Source: Aporhodopirellula rubra
GTDB taxonomy: Bacteria; Planctomycetota; Planctomycetia; Pirellulales; Pirellulaceae
Length of the DNA: 64,000 nucleotides
Direction of reading: 5' to 3'
Assembly: GCF_014192335.1 (NCBI RefSeq)
Contig: NZ_JACHXU010000006.1
Coordinates: forward strand, 186,001-250,000
Below the pieces are notes generated by a model. That model searched no databases. It was not told the origin of the DNA and saw nothing but the letters and a program-made list of their open reading frames with translations. How positions within the stretch are numbered: the first letter of the stretch is position 1; each line of letters begins with the position of its first letter. The translations under genes were made by a program, and so were the position numbers. Positions 17,474 to 27,093 of this stretch are shown here, one piece after another.

Positions 17474-19709
17474 GCGAAGCCCCGAAGAACTCAATCTCAC
17501 CGGTCTTCACGTCGTACAACGCACCGATCACTTTGACGCGGCCTTCACCGACTGCGTTGCGGATCACCTGACTACGACGGGTGATTTCCTCAGCCGTGTG
17601 AATCACGTTTTGTTTGGCAACGTTGTCGACGTAGGTTTCCAACGCTTCCTCGCTCAATTCGTCGAGCGATCGCGGCGGGAGGTCCTTGATACTCGGTGCG
17701 ATCTCATCGACGATCGATTGCAAGTGTTCACAACCGGTCGCGCTCATCGCATCCTGTTTGCCCGCGACAAGTTTGACCGACGAGGTCACCGCGCCACAGC
17801 GAGTGTGCCCTAACACGACAACCAATTTCACGCCCGCCACACCGACGGCGTATTCGAGGCTGCCGAGCGATTTGGTGCCGATGATATTTCCGGCAACACG
17901 GACACTGAAAATGTCTCCCACCCCAAGGTCAAAGACCAACTCGGTAGGAACTCGCGAGTCGATACAGCTGAGCACGGCGGCGAGCGGGTTTTGCCCCATC
18001 GCGGTCGCGTTGACCTGGCGACCCAAGTCTCGGTTCAAACGGGTCCCGCTGACGAAACGTCGGTTCCCCTCACGCAGGGTCTTGATAACCTGATCCGCCG
18101 TTGCCTTGTCTTGCAACTCACGGGTCGTGTAATCCGCAAACTGCACGTCATCGCTGAGTTGGTACTTGGAACGAAATCCGACCAAATTGACGAGCACATC
18201 GCGTGCGGGGGCCGTGTTCGTTTTGTAATCGCGGATCAAACTCAGAACATCGGGGTCAATGTAATCCGAGGCACTCGCGTCAATTGTCAATCGAGTGCCT
18301 GGTTTGGCTTCATCAAGAATGCGTTCGATTGCGGCACGATTCAAAAAGCTGACTTGGTTCGCCAATTCAATGTGGGTGATGTCACCGGCCAAGTGAGTCT
18401 CGACGACACGGCGAATCGGACGACGCAGGTTACTATTAAGGATGAACAGAACGGCAACGCCCAATCCGATCAGAATACCGATCAACAGGTCAGTGAAGAC
18501 GATTGCCACCACCGTGACGATAAACGGAACGAACTGATAACGGCCTTCGTTCCACATCTGCTTGAACAACTTAGGGCTGGCCAGTTTGAAACCGGTCACC
18601 AGCAGAATCGCGGCCAAAGCCGACAACGGGATCATGTTCATGTAGCCCGGCAGGATCGCGACGCTAAGCAACAACAAAATCCCGTGGAAGATTGCTGCGA
18701 GCTTGGTTTTCCCTCCCGAGTTCACGTTGACGCTACTGCGAACGATAACCGACGTAACAGGCAAACCACCGATCATCCCGCAAACCATGTTGCCGCAACC
18801 CTGTGCGATCAACTCACGACTCGCGGGTGAATTGCGTTTTTCAGTATCGAGCTTGTCAACGGCTTCGAGGTTGAGCAATGTCTCCAACGACGCGACAACG
18901 GCAATCGTAATGGCGCCGATGTAGACCGCCGGATTCAACAACTGCGTGAAGTCAGGCATCCTTAGAAAACCGATAAACTCAGAGGCACTGCTCGCGATTG
19001 GTATTTGCACGAGGTGGCTTTCCCCGATCAACCATTTCCCACCGAACCTGCTAAACAACATGTTCAATGCGACCCCCAACAGCACCACCACGAGCGGCGA
19101 CGGAACGAGTGAACTTTTCAACCTCGGGATTCGATCCCATATTGCCAGGAACAGGATCGATGCGATCCCGATGACCATCGCACCGACGTGAATGTCGCCG
19201 GCGATCATCAGCAAAATTTCGGTGAACGTGTTCTCACTGTCCGGCTGGACGAACGACATATCACCTTCCGGGTCGGCATCGTGGCCGAAGACGTGTGGGA
19301 TCTGTTTCAAAATCAGGATCACGCCGATCGCGACGAGCAACCCCTTGATCACGCTCGATGGGAAAAACGCCGACAGCGCCCCTCCCTTCGCAATCCCGAA
19401 ACCGACCTGAATCGCACCGCCGATCAGGACCGCCAGCAAGAACGCCTCGAACGATCCCAATGCGGCGATTTGGGCGGCAACGATCGCGGTCAAACCAGCG
19501 GCCGGTCCGCTGACGCTCGTGTGAGATCCACTGATCGCCGCCACGACGAGCCCGCCAACGATCCCGGCAAGCAAGCCCGAAAACAGATCCGCCCCCGATG
19601 CCAATGCGATACCGAGACAGAGTGGCAACGCCACCAGAAAAACAACCACACCCGAGATTAAATCTCGGATGACCGTTGAAGAGGAATAGGTAGTGGTTTG
19701 GGAAGACAT
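17418..19709 (-). CDS. SulP anion transporter-STAS-beta carbonic anhydrase fusion
   Basis: 763 residues in three parts. Residues 1 to about 410 are a SulP/SLC26 membrane domain (FLVALPLCLGIALASGADLF at the start). A STAS domain follows to about 530. The last 200 residues are a beta-class carbonic anhydrase with zinc/active-site motifs SCIDSR and HTRCG, that is Cys-Asp-Arg and His-Cys, so the enzyme looks active. Such fusions probably carry bicarbonate and interconvert it with CO2 at the membrane, as suggested for related SulP-carbonic anhydrase proteins. The terminal 56 bases overlap the convergent recombinase gene. Confidence 0.93.
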   Translation of the reverse strand: MSSQTTTYSSSTVIRDLISGVVVFLVALPLCLGIALASGADLFSGLLAGIVGGLVVAAISGSHTSVSGPAAGLTAIVAAQIAALGSFEAFLLAVLIGGAIQVGFGIAKGGALSAFFPSSVIKGLLVAIGVILILKQIPHVFGHDADPEGDMSFVQPDSENTFTEILLMIAGDIHVGAMVIGIASILFLAIWDRIPRLKSSLVPSPLVVVLLGVALNMLFSRFGGKWLIGESHLVQIPIASSASEFIGFLRMPDFTQLLNPAVYIGAITIAVVASLETLLNLEAVDKLDTEKRNSPASRELIAQGCGNMVCGMIGGLPVTSVIVRSSVNVNSGGKTKLAAIFHGILLLLSVAILPGYMNMIPLSALAAILLVTGFKLASPKLFKQMWNEGRYQFVPFIVTVVAIVFTDLLIGILIGLGVAVLFILNSNLRRPIRRVVETHLAGDITHIELANQVSFLNRAAIERILDEAKPGTRLTIDASASDYIDPDVLSLIRDYKTNTAPARDVLVNLVGFRSKYQLSDDVQFADYTTRELQDKATADQVIKTLREGNRRFVSGTRLNRDLGRQVNATAMGQNPLAAVLSCIDSRVPTELVFDLGVGDIFSVRVAGNIIGTKSLGSLEYAVGVAGVKLVVVLGHTRCGAVTSSVKLVAGKQDAMSATGCEHLQSIVDEIAPSIKDLPPRSLDELSEEALETYVDNVAKQNVIHTAEEITRRSQVIRNAVGEGRVKVIGALYDVKTGEIEFFGASPIEPEGEPARKSFADSPR

Positions 19710-19871
19710 CGCTGCGAAATCCTGATGAAAACAGATGCACCCGCGAAAATCGCGGGCACCAAAAAACGAACAAATACTACCCGTTCATTCCGTGCCACTG
19801 CTGTGCACCGGATGAAACGAGTTACCGCCAAAAAGTCAGTGTCTGGTTTCACACGACCAGGACTCAAATTG

Positions 19872-19904
19872 TTGCACCTCGGTCCATGGTGTGACCGTGT
19901 GCAA
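19872..19904 (-). promoter_or_regulatory. Nested inverted repeat upstream of the SulP-carbonic anhydrase gene
   Basis: Outer arms ttgcac/gtgcaa and inner arms ggtc/gacc form a two-part hairpin about 160 bases before the SulP start. It could be an operator or a leader-RNA structure. No named motif is recognised. Confidence 0.35.
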
Positions 19905-19967
19905 TGATGAGCGCATGTTCGCGTGAGTTCAGACTAACAAATCCATACAGAAAAGATCTGCGATTTA

Positions 19968-20294
19968 TTAACAGCGAATGGGCGCGAGATTGCCACTTGA
20001 GAGTCGATGTCCGACGATGGCTCGCGGAACATCAGTGATGCGGACAATTGTCCAATGCGGAGAGAAGAGCCGGTACGGGCTGGGCGTGGAATCCGCAAAC
20101 CGATCGTCACGTTCACGACGTTCGGCCGAACACGGCACTCGTTCTTCCAACTCTTCGGACTGACTTTGAGTCTCGCGATCGAGCGAGAGTCGAGATACAG
20201 TTGCGGTGATCCCGAGACTCGGCAATGCAAACAGCACCAACATGATGCATGGCATCATCCAGTGCGGTTCGACGAAGTGCGAGTTTTTCGACAT
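19968..20294 (-). CDS. Possible small exported/membrane-anchored protein
   Basis: 108 residues from the ATG at 20294. One hydrophobic helix near the N-terminus (MMPCIMLVLFALPSLGITAT) is followed by a charged tail rich in Glu and Arg. No Shine-Dalgarno and no family are recognised. It would be read toward the SulP promoter region. It may be a lineage-specific small protein or a chance frame; without it the 880 bases from 19710 to 20591 would be non-coding. Confidence 0.4.
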   Translation of the reverse strand: MSKNSHFVEPHWMMPCIMLVLFALPSLGITATVSRLSLDRETQSQSEELEERVPCSAERRERDDRFADSTPSPYRLFSPHWTIVRITDVPRAIVGHRLSSGNLAPIRC

Positions 20295-20415
20295 CAAGGG
20301 CGAAGAGATCCGTTGTGCGGAACAGGAATTCGGTGACGACAGCCGAAGCGGACCAACGATAGTGTAGTTATTGTGTCGGTCGGCGTGATTCGTCCATTCT
20401 TACCTAGTCAGCAAG

Positions 20416-20466
20416 AGGGGGCAAGAGAGATCACGGCGATCGCTCCGCTCGGTCTTCTGCCCCCCT
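20416..20466. terminator. GC-rich hairpin downstream of the DUF374 gene
   Basis: Arms agggggca (20416-20423) and tgcccccct (20458-20466) pair strongly, with partial pairing continuing inward. It lies about 125 bases past the DUF374 stop. There are three T residues on the plus side only, so it may instead be a structured RNA or block transcription without a U-tract. Confidence 0.4.
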
Positions 20467-20591
20467 TTAGTTAGCGACACATCGACGTCGATTGTCCAGC
20501 AATAACATGCAGATTGGGCGGGAAACCTCGAGTTCCTCACCCCGGCGTCATGCAAACTTCATCGAATTCGCGGGTGGCGAAACAGCCCGTA

Positions 20592-21311
20592 TCAGGCGGC
20601 ATTTGAACGCGGCAGTCGCAATTTCTCGGCTCTTTGCCGAAACACCGACGGCCCGGGAAGGCGTGGTGCGCTGTAGGTGAATTCGTCCGGATCTACGAGC
20701 GATTCGATTTCCGCGAGGGTTTCCTGGATCCTCCGACGATACGTTTCGAGCGTCTCCTCGGCCCCGCAGACGAGCGGTTGAGAAAAATACAAATCGATTG
20801 TCGTGAACGGTTTCGGAATCTGCATCCGATCCCACGCTTTGCTGACGATCCACCGTCGCCGGGGGACCACCACTGCGGCGAGCACGACGGCATCGGATTG
20901 ACGTGAAAGGTCACCGATTCCTTTATGCACCCGTCCGCGTGGCCCACGTGGTCCGTCGACCGTCAAACAAGCGGGACATCCATTGCGTACGTGACGAATG
21001 AGATTACGTAGTGCAGTCCGACCGCCACGATTCGCCGTTCCCTGGCCGCTCGACCCACGTACCGGCACGCAACCGCACAACGTGAGCGAGGGAACGATCA
21101 TCTCGCCATCGGCTGAACGCGAGACCATCGCGCCGAGCCCCTTCTCGGCAACCATCAGAGCGGCAAATTGATGCGAGTGGAGGATCGCGAAGACATACGG
21201 GATCCCCGATCGGCGCAGCACCGGCCGGATGTCGTTGGCCACTCGCACACGACATGTCGATCGCAAGACGATTAAAGTAATGGCCACTAGCCACGAAAAG
21301 AACGTTCTCAT
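20592..21311 (-). CDS. DUF374 lysophospholipid acyltransferase-like protein
   Basis: 239 residues. An N-terminal hydrophobic anchor (FFSWLVAITLIVLRS) precedes a small acyltransferase-like domain: the catalytic-type histidine in ILHSHQFA, the SRSADGEMI segment, the RGSSGQG loop and the TVDGPRGPRG motif typical of DUF374. The family resembles LpxL/PlsC acyltransferases and is thought to act on lipid A or related lipids, but its substrate is not established. The start MRTFFSWL is the only sensible ATG. It is followed by a GC-rich hairpin. Confidence 0.85.
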   Translation of the reverse strand: MRTFFSWLVAITLIVLRSTCRVRVANDIRPVLRRSGIPYVFAILHSHQFAALMVAEKGLGAMVSRSADGEMIVPSLTLCGCVPVRGSSGQGTANRGGRTALRNLIRHVRNGCPACLTVDGPRGPRGRVHKGIGDLSRQSDAVVLAAVVVPRRRWIVSKAWDRMQIPKPFTTIDLYFSQPLVCGAEETLETYRRRIQETLAEIESLVDPDEFTYSAPRLPGPSVFRQRAEKLRLPRSNAA

Positions 21312-21482
21312 CCTCTACAACGCTCTCGAGTATCCTTCAAATCTGTCCGATGATCCTGAAGCATGATCGTCTGGTGCGACGACCATTTTTCTCCCCGATT
21401 GACGGTTCTGCATGGTATTTAGAAAAAATGCTCGCGCGGGTAAACCGCAAACCACGCTCTATTTCATTCTTCGGATTCTGAT

Positions 21483-22826
21483 TTGATTCCCCTCCCGCGT
21501 CGAGCGATCGGCGTCCTCTTTGGTTTCGCCTTCCTGACGTCGGCCGCCTACGTCCTGACCAGCTCGATCGGCATGAGTCTATATCTCGCCCGAGTCGGAT
21601 CCCATGCGCTGCCATTGGTCCTCGTCGCATCCGCCGTGATCGTTGTGATCGTGTCGATGCTGACCTTCGTATTGATCAACGTTACGGCACCACGTCACTG
21701 CATCGTCGCAATCTGGTCACTCCTAGCCACCGCTTCGACGTATTTGTCCTGGGAACTCACCGAGTCCCATCATTCGGTAATTGTCCTCGGAATGATCTAT
21801 GTATTGGCCGAAGTTCGCGGCTGCCTGAACACCGTGTTCCTGACAACCTTAATGACCGATTGGTTTCGAAACTCGGAATCGAAACGTCCGTACACGCTTG
21901 TCGCTGCGGGAGCCCCCGTCGCCGGCATCGCCGCAGGCCTGTTCTTGACCTGGGAAGCATCGGTGCTCGGTAACGTGCGAATTCTCCAGGTCATCGCGGC
22001 TCTCGATCTCGCCGTCGCTGTGTTGGCGTGGTCGTTGCCGCGACGGGCGAGCCAACCGCCCACCGAACAACCCAATACCACGCAACCGCACAACCAAAAC
22101 GGCTCTGAAAAGACCGCGGCTCTGAATTCGTCCTGCGACACACCCACTCAGGAATCCAACGGAAAAGACCAAGCCCCCACCAAGGCGTCCTCACTGAGCG
22201 AAACATCGGTTCCTCCCAAACCATCGTGGTCGCTCCTGCAGTTTCGTTCTCACCTACTCGTTCTCATGGTCGTGCAGACGGCCGTGCTGACACTGATCGG
22301 ATACCAATGGAAGGTCTCCGTTTCCGATTATTGGCACGAAGACGAATCATCCCTCATCACTTACTTTGCGGCCTACTACGCAATCGTCGACACGTTGATT
22401 TTGACATCGCAACTATTCGTCGCGGGCCGACTGCTCGATCGATTCAGTGTGGGAATGGCGTTGCGGGTGTACCCATTATTGCTCGCCATCACGGCAGCGG
22501 CGGCGTTCTTCGTCAACAGCGTGTTTGCCTTGATGATCATCTTTACATTCGCTCGAGGACTCGACGTTTTCCGTCGATCGCTGCACGACCCCGCACTCGC
22601 CTCGGCGTTTGCGATCCTTAGCAAGCGATTTCGCCGACAATCCATCGTCGTGATCAAAGGCATCGCAAAACCAACGGCCGAAGTCATTTCCGCGATGGCT
22701 CTGTTTCTATACGCGGCCAGCAGTACTTCGAACCAGATCACCGCAGTCTGGCTGCTGTTATTAATCCCATGGGTTTTATCAGCGACCGTCGCCGGCAAGA
22801 TCCACGGTCAATACGATTCTCCCTAA
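21483..22826 (+). CDS. MFS-type membrane carrier
   Basis: 447 residues with about twelve hydrophobic segments in two groups, separated by a long polar linker rich in Thr, Gln and Ser at about residues 188-245. The opening RAIGVLFGFAFLTSAAYVL and overall pattern resemble MFS or nucleotide-transporter (ATP/ADP translocase-like) proteins. No substrate motif is visible. The start is a TTG (MIPLPRRAIG); a different start cannot be excluded because there is no clear ribosome-binding site. It stands alone between minus-strand neighbours, so it is probably monocistronic. Confidence 0.7.
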   Translation: MIPLPRRAIGVLFGFAFLTSAAYVLTSSIGMSLYLARVGSHALPLVLVASAVIVVIVSMLTFVLINVTAPRHCIVAIWSLLATASTYLSWELTESHHSVIVLGMIYVLAEVRGCLNTVFLTTLMTDWFRNSESKRPYTLVAAGAPVAGIAAGLFLTWEASVLGNVRILQVIAALDLAVAVLAWSLPRRASQPPTEQPNTTQPHNQNGSEKTAALNSSCDTPTQESNGKDQAPTKASSLSETSVPPKPSWSLLQFRSHLLVLMVVQTAVLTLIGYQWKVSVSDYWHEDESSLITYFAAYYAIVDTLILTSQLFVAGRLLDRFSVGMALRVYPLLLAITAAAAFFVNSVFALMIIFTFARGLDVFRRSLHDPALASAFAILSKRFRRQSIVVIKGIAKPTAEVISAMALFLYAASSTSNQITAVWLLLLIPWVLSATVAGKIHGQYDSP

Positions 22827-22872
22827 CTGTGCATCTCGACCATTCACGCCACGCTGCAGATATAGCAACGCC

Positions 22873-23604
22873 CTAATGCGGAACGCTCGCGTGTGCAGAT
22901 TCACTCGGGGCCGACCGACTCAGTAAGCCGTCTTCCATTTCGTAGATCGTGTCGAAAACGTCAAGTGCTCGATGATCATGGGTGACGACGATCACGCCCG
23001 CGCCTTGTTCGTGAGCCACCTTTGCGAACAACTCCATCACTTGGCGGCCTCGATGTCCGTCGAGCGCGGCGGTGGGTTCATCAGCCAAAATCACACTCGG
23101 CCGATTCGCCAAAGCACGTGCGACCGCGATGCGTTGCTGCTGGCCGCCAGAAAGCATCGAAGGGAAATTACTCGCACGATCGGCGACACCGAGGTATTCG
23201 AGTAATTCCATGCTCCGACGACGTGACGCTCTCGCGGACTCACCGCTAAGCTGCATCGCGATCTGCACGTTCTCAATCGCCGACAAGAACGGAATCAAGT
23301 TGGATTTTTGAAAGATGAATCCGAGATGTCGGCGACGGAACGAACGCAAATTGGTGTAGGCGACGTCACCGTCATGGACGAGTTGCCCGCCGATCGAGAT
23401 GCGACCGCGGGTGGGCGAATTGATAAGCCCGACGGCGGTGAGGAACGTCGACTTGCCACTTCCGCTCGGGCCTAGCAGCGCGACGACCTCACCTTTCTCG
23501 ACTCGCATCGACGCGTCTTTCATGGCAACGACTTCGGTGTTCCCACTGCCGTAGATCTTCGTTAGTTGCTCGGCCTCAATCGCCGCGGGTTCAGACTGAC
23601 TCAT
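22873..23604 (-). CDS. ABC transporter ATP-binding protein (LolD/DevA-type)
   Basis: 243 residues with Walker [10 protein letters not shown], signature LSGGQQQR and Walker [13 protein letters not shown], the set typical of the MacB/LolD/DevA group that powers FtsX-like permeases. Its start overlaps the permease stop by four bases, so it is the last gene of a coupled adaptor-permease-ATPase set. Together they should form a tripartite exporter crossing the inner membrane and feeding the periplasm or an outer channel. Cargo is unknown; its place in a sulfur-rich gene run suggests a sulfur compound or a stress product. Confidence 0.9.
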   Translation of the reverse strand: MSQSEPAAIEAEQLTKIYGSGNTEVVAMKDASMRVEKGEVVALLGPSGSGKSTFLTAVGLINSPTRGRISIGGQLVHDGDVAYTNLRSFRRRHLGFIFQKSNLIPFLSAIENVQIAMQLSGESARASRRRSMELLEYLGVADRASNFPSMLSGGQQQRIAVARALANRPSVILADEPTAALDGHRGRQVMELFAKVAHEQGAGVIVVTHDHRALDVFDTIYEMEDGLLSRSAPSESAHASVPH

Positions 23605-24812
23605 GCCAACGCCTCGTTAGGCGAAATCTTCATCGCCTTCCAAATCCCCAGAAGACTCGCAATCACCGAGATCGCCAAAACGATTCCCGCCAATTGCAGT
23701 AAATCTGCGTGAGCCAAGATCACGCGACGAGGGAACAACGGAAACAATTGCCGGCCGACGAGGTAGGCGATACCGAAACCGACAAAACCGAGGATCAACG
23801 CCTGTTGCAGGATCATGCCCAGCACGACCGAATTCGGTGCCCCGATCAGTTTCAACAAGGCGATCGAATGAATTTTGTCCAGCGTCAAGGTATACAAGAT
23901 CAAGGCCATGATGATGGCCGCGATAATGGTAAGCAGCACACGGAACAGTCCGATCTGTCGCCGGACTCGTTCGACGCTGCCTTTGAGTAAGAGCTCGCGT
24001 TGTCCATCCGCTGTGTACACCGACACATCGCCCCATCCCGAGATCACTTCTGCAACCCGATCAGGGTCCGTGCCGGGAGTCAACGTGATCATCACCGCGC
24101 TGATTTGAGGCTTGGCAACGGCGGGCAATTGACTCGCAGGTTTGTTCGCGTTTTCGAGTACGTCGGGTTGCCTGATCGCTAACTCAAAATCTTCACCACG
24201 GGCCCGGCGAGCGGCCCGTTCCAACCGAACCGCCTCACCCGGTGTATCAAACTGAATCGCCAACGCGTCTGAAACGGAAAAGAACGCGAGCCCGTCTCCA
24301 CTCGAACTGATCATGTTCTCAGTGATGCCGACGACCTCGTAGGTCTCTTTGCCGAGCGTGACGCGTTCACCCAGAGCGAGCCCGAGTTGTTGATCCGCAA
24401 TCATCTCATAGTGAACTTGCCCGAGCGTTCGACCGGCAATCAACGGCAGCCACTCGCCTTTGTCCGTCGGCCAACTCAATCCCAATACGGCGATCCGCAA
24501 CGGCTTTCCGTCGCGTTGGCGTTGGATCGTGTGATAGACGAATTCACGTGCCTCCAATACACCGGGCACGGCCGCGGCGCGGTAAACCAACGTCGACGAC
24601 ACGCGTGACAATTCGGCAAAAGGGCCACGCGTGTTTCGTTGCACGATCCACAGGTCAGCATCGGCGCGGTCGATCAACAATGTCGCGTCTTCGACCACGC
24701 CGCGATAAATACCGCCCATCCCCATCACGACCATCAACAACATCCCGATGCCCACTGCGGTCAATGCGAATCGTCCGAAACTGTGCCGGATGTCTTTGGT
24801 GGCTAAATTCAA
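23601..24812 (-). CDS. ABC transporter permease, FtsX/DevC type
   Basis: 403 residues. One N-terminal helix (FALTAVGIGMLLMVVMGMGG), a periplasmic MacB-like domain of about 230 residues, then three C-terminal helices (VLLTIIAAIIMALILYTLTL, VVLGMILQQALILGFVGFG and LAGIVLAISVIASLLGIW): the four-helix layout of FtsX-like permeases. It overlaps the adaptor gene upstream and the ATPase gene downstream by four bases each, so the trio is translationally coupled. It is the membrane component of the exporter. Confidence 0.9.
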   Translation of the reverse strand: MNLATKDIRHSFGRFALTAVGIGMLLMVVMGMGGIYRGVVEDATLLIDRADADLWIVQRNTRGPFAELSRVSSTLVYRAAAVPGVLEAREFVYHTIQRQRDGKPLRIAVLGLSWPTDKGEWLPLIAGRTLGQVHYEMIADQQLGLALGERVTLGKETYEVVGITENMISSSGDGLAFFSVSDALAIQFDTPGEAVRLERAARRARGEDFELAIRQPDVLENANKPASQLPAVAKPQISAVMITLTPGTDPDRVAEVISGWGDVSVYTADGQRELLLKGSVERVRRQIGLFRVLLTIIAAIIMALILYTLTLDKIHSIALLKLIGAPNSVVLGMILQQALILGFVGFGIAYLVGRQLFPLFPRRVILAHADLLQLAGIVLAISVIASLLGIWKAMKISPNEALA

Positions 24813-25969
24813 CGTGCCATCCCCGTCTGAATCGTCACTCTGCGTCCATCCGCCAATTGCGTGGACGGATTCACGGGAGAGACAATCACGTCACCCTCGC
24901 TGATCCCCTGTTGCACCTCGACGACCTCGCGACCGCGAATCCCGATCGACAATTCACGCCATACCGCCTTTCCTTCCACGTCCAGAAAAACACCGAGACT
25001 TCCCTCGCGACGGACGAGCCATTCCGCGGGCACCACGATCACCTCCGAACGCTCGGCGACATTGACAAACGTTTCGGCTCGCTGGCCGACGGCCCAATTT
25101 TCCGGCAATTCCAACACTCGCACATCAACGATGAATTCGCGTGTTTCCCGATCGGCTTCGCGTCCGAGACGTGCGACCACGCCAGAGTAAGACGACGTAG
25201 GTTCGCTTCGAAAAACAACGCGTGCGGTTTGACCTTCGGCCAGTTGCGACATCGCGGTTTCGTCGACCCAGGCACTAATCCACAACTGGTCCAACGAGAT
25301 CAAGGTTAGGATCTCGCTGCCCGGCACAACGACGTCTCCTGGTTCGCGCCGACGCCGCACAATCAACCCGTCAAACGGCGCATGAATTTCGGTGTCGGTC
25401 AATCGCATGGCGTGATAACGGGCGGTGTTTTCGGCAACAACCAAATTTCGCTGCCCTTCGACGATGGCCGCATCAGCCGACGCCACTCCCGCCTGCGCGA
25501 CCGAAAGCGCCTCGGTCGCTTTGTCAGCGTCGTCACGACTCGCAGCGTTCTTATCGACCAACGATTGCACCCGGTCAAAACTTCGTCGCGCCTGCTGAAG
25601 TATGGCATCGGCCCGCTCTTTGTCTGTCTTTAAACGCTCGACCGCCGCTGCCGCCGCGTCCACCCCCGCCGAGGCGATCCCAACCTGCTGCTTTAGTTCC
25701 TCTTCGTCCAAACGAACCAGCAATTCGCCGACCGAGACCTGTTGCCCCTGGTCGGCCAACACTTCCACAATGCGTCCGGATATTTTGGAACTGATTGTCG
25801 CCTCGACTCGGGCTTCGAGAGTTCCTGTGCCCATCACCTCACCGACAACGGAACCACGTTCGGCTGCGTGAGCGATAACGGGAATCGGCGAAAACTGGAA
25901 CCAATAAACCACCACCGCGATGATTGCAGCAACGAAGGCGAACTTGAGCAGCGGTCTGACGTATTTCAT
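24809..25969 (-). CDS. HlyD/RND-type periplasmic adaptor subunit
   Basis: 386 residues. One N-terminal membrane anchor (LLKFAFVAAIIAVVVYWFQF) is followed by a lipoyl-like half (ISGRIVEVLADQGQQVSVGE), a coiled-coil hairpin of about 100 residues, the second lipoyl half (EIHAPFDGLIVRRRREPGD) and beta-barrel domains. This is the membrane-fusion adaptor of DevBCA/MacA-type pumps. It overlaps the oxidoreductase gene upstream and the permease gene downstream by four bases, tying the exporter to the redox genes in one coupled transcript. Confidence 0.9.
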   Translation of the reverse strand: MKYVRPLLKFAFVAAIIAVVVYWFQFSPIPVIAHAAERGSVVGEVMGTGTLEARVEATISSKISGRIVEVLADQGQQVSVGELLVRLDEEELKQQVGIASAGVDAAAAAVERLKTDKERADAILQQARRSFDRVQSLVDKNAASRDDADKATEALSVAQAGVASADAAIVEGQRNLVVAENTARYHAMRLTDTEIHAPFDGLIVRRRREPGDVVVPGSEILTLISLDQLWISAWVDETAMSQLAEGQTARVVFRSEPTSSYSGVVARLGREADRETREFIVDVRVLELPENWAVGQRAETFVNVAERSEVIVVPAEWLVRREGSLGVFLDVEGKAVWRELSIGIRGREVVEVQQGISEGDVIVSPVNPSTQLADGRRVTIQTGMAR

Positions 25970-27093
25970 TTAACTTGGTATTCCGCGATGAAGCGTTTGT
26001 CGATCCATGTCTTCAACTGCCAACTCAAACGAGAATGCCAACTCAGCGGACCGTATTCGAGGAACGCTTTCCCGTCACCCGTGTTTAGCAATTTCAAAAA
26101 GTCGCTTTGCGGCTCAAAGCGTTCTAACGGTTCGCCCGAAAACATCGCACGCAAGTTGTGCCAAAGGATCGGTGCCTGACGGACCGCGTACACGCCCGCC
26201 TTTGGTGACGGTGATTCGATTACGGTGCCGGAATCCCCGACGGCGAACACTCGCTCGTCAGATAGCGATTGCAGGGTCGGGGTAGTCGCGATGAAACCGC
26301 GGTCGTCGGTTTGCAATCCCAACGTGGCAAGCACAGGAGGTGCCCCGGCCCCCGTGGCCCAAATCACGCAGTCGGTTTCGTGTCGAGAATCGTCCTCCGT
26401 CGTGATGCTGGATTCACCAACGTCGGAAACCCGATGCCGAGGATTCACCCGAATCCCTTTCGATTTGAGTAGTCCTTCGATACGCCGGACACTGCGATCA
26501 CTCATTCCATCGGCGACGTGTTCGCTGCTGGTGAAGATTTCGATCAGCGTGTCATTTGCCGAATTTTGTTTCCTCAGTTTCTGTTGCAAACAAAACGCGA
26601 TTTCGACGCTCGCTACGCCCCCACCGACGATTGACACCTTCAACGCTCGGTCACCATCGCGGTCAACGGCATCGAGATGCCCCTGCAACCGAGTCAAGAA
26701 CGTTTGCATCGGTTTGATTGGCACCATCAGCGGCGATTCCGTATGATCGAGCCATCCCGCAGGCATCGACCCGACTCCGACCGACAACGCATCAAAAGGG
26801 ATTGGTTCGTGATCGGAAAAGTGAATCACGCTCGCATCCAAATCCAATCCGTTCGTGTCCGCGATGATCAACTTTGCACCGGCACGCTGCGCCAACGGAG
26901 CGAGTTCGATTCGCATCTCCTCGTCGCTGAATTGCCCGCCTAACGTCCCCGGTAACATGCCCGAATAAGTCGCGTCAGGATAGCGACTGATGCACGTCAG
27001 ACTGCATCCCGGAATCGGATCACTCGCCCATTCTTTGACGACATGAGCGTTGGTGTGACCAATGCCGAGCAGAACGACGTTCTTGGTGGACAC
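25966..27093 (-). CDS. FAD-dependent oxidoreductase of the SelD N-terminal (TIGR03169) type
   Basis: 375 residues. I place the start at a GTG that shares its first base with the TAG stop of the rhodanese gene before it; the longer frame to 27207 runs back into that gene. The FAD-binding opening is NVVLLGIGHTNAHVVKEW; a second dinucleotide motif, VSIVGGGVASVEIA, and the C-terminal AVGDSG follow. The segment RYPDATYSGMLPG closely resembles the NDH-2-like domain that in many bacteria is fused to the N-terminus of selenophosphate synthetase SelD; here it stands alone. I see no redox-active cysteine pair like that of sulfide:quinone reductase. Electron donor and substrate are unknown. Confidence 0.82.
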   Translation of the reverse strand: MSTKNVVLLGIGHTNAHVVKEWASDPIPGCSLTCISRYPDATYSGMLPGTLGGQFSDEEMRIELAPLAQRAGAKLIIADTNGLDLDASVIHFSDHEPIPFDALSVGVGSMPAGWLDHTESPLMVPIKPMQTFLTRLQGHLDAVDRDGDRALKVSIVGGGVASVEIAFCLQQKLRKQNSANDTLIEIFTSSEHVADGMSDRSVRRIEGLLKSKGIRVNPRHRVSDVGESSITTEDDSRHETDCVIWATGAGAPPVLATLGLQTDDRGFIATTPTLQSLSDERVFAVGDSGTVIESPSPKAGVYAVRQAPILWHNLRAMFSGEPLERFEPQSDFLKLLNTGDGKAFLEYGPLSWHSRLSWQLKTWIDKRFIAEYQVK

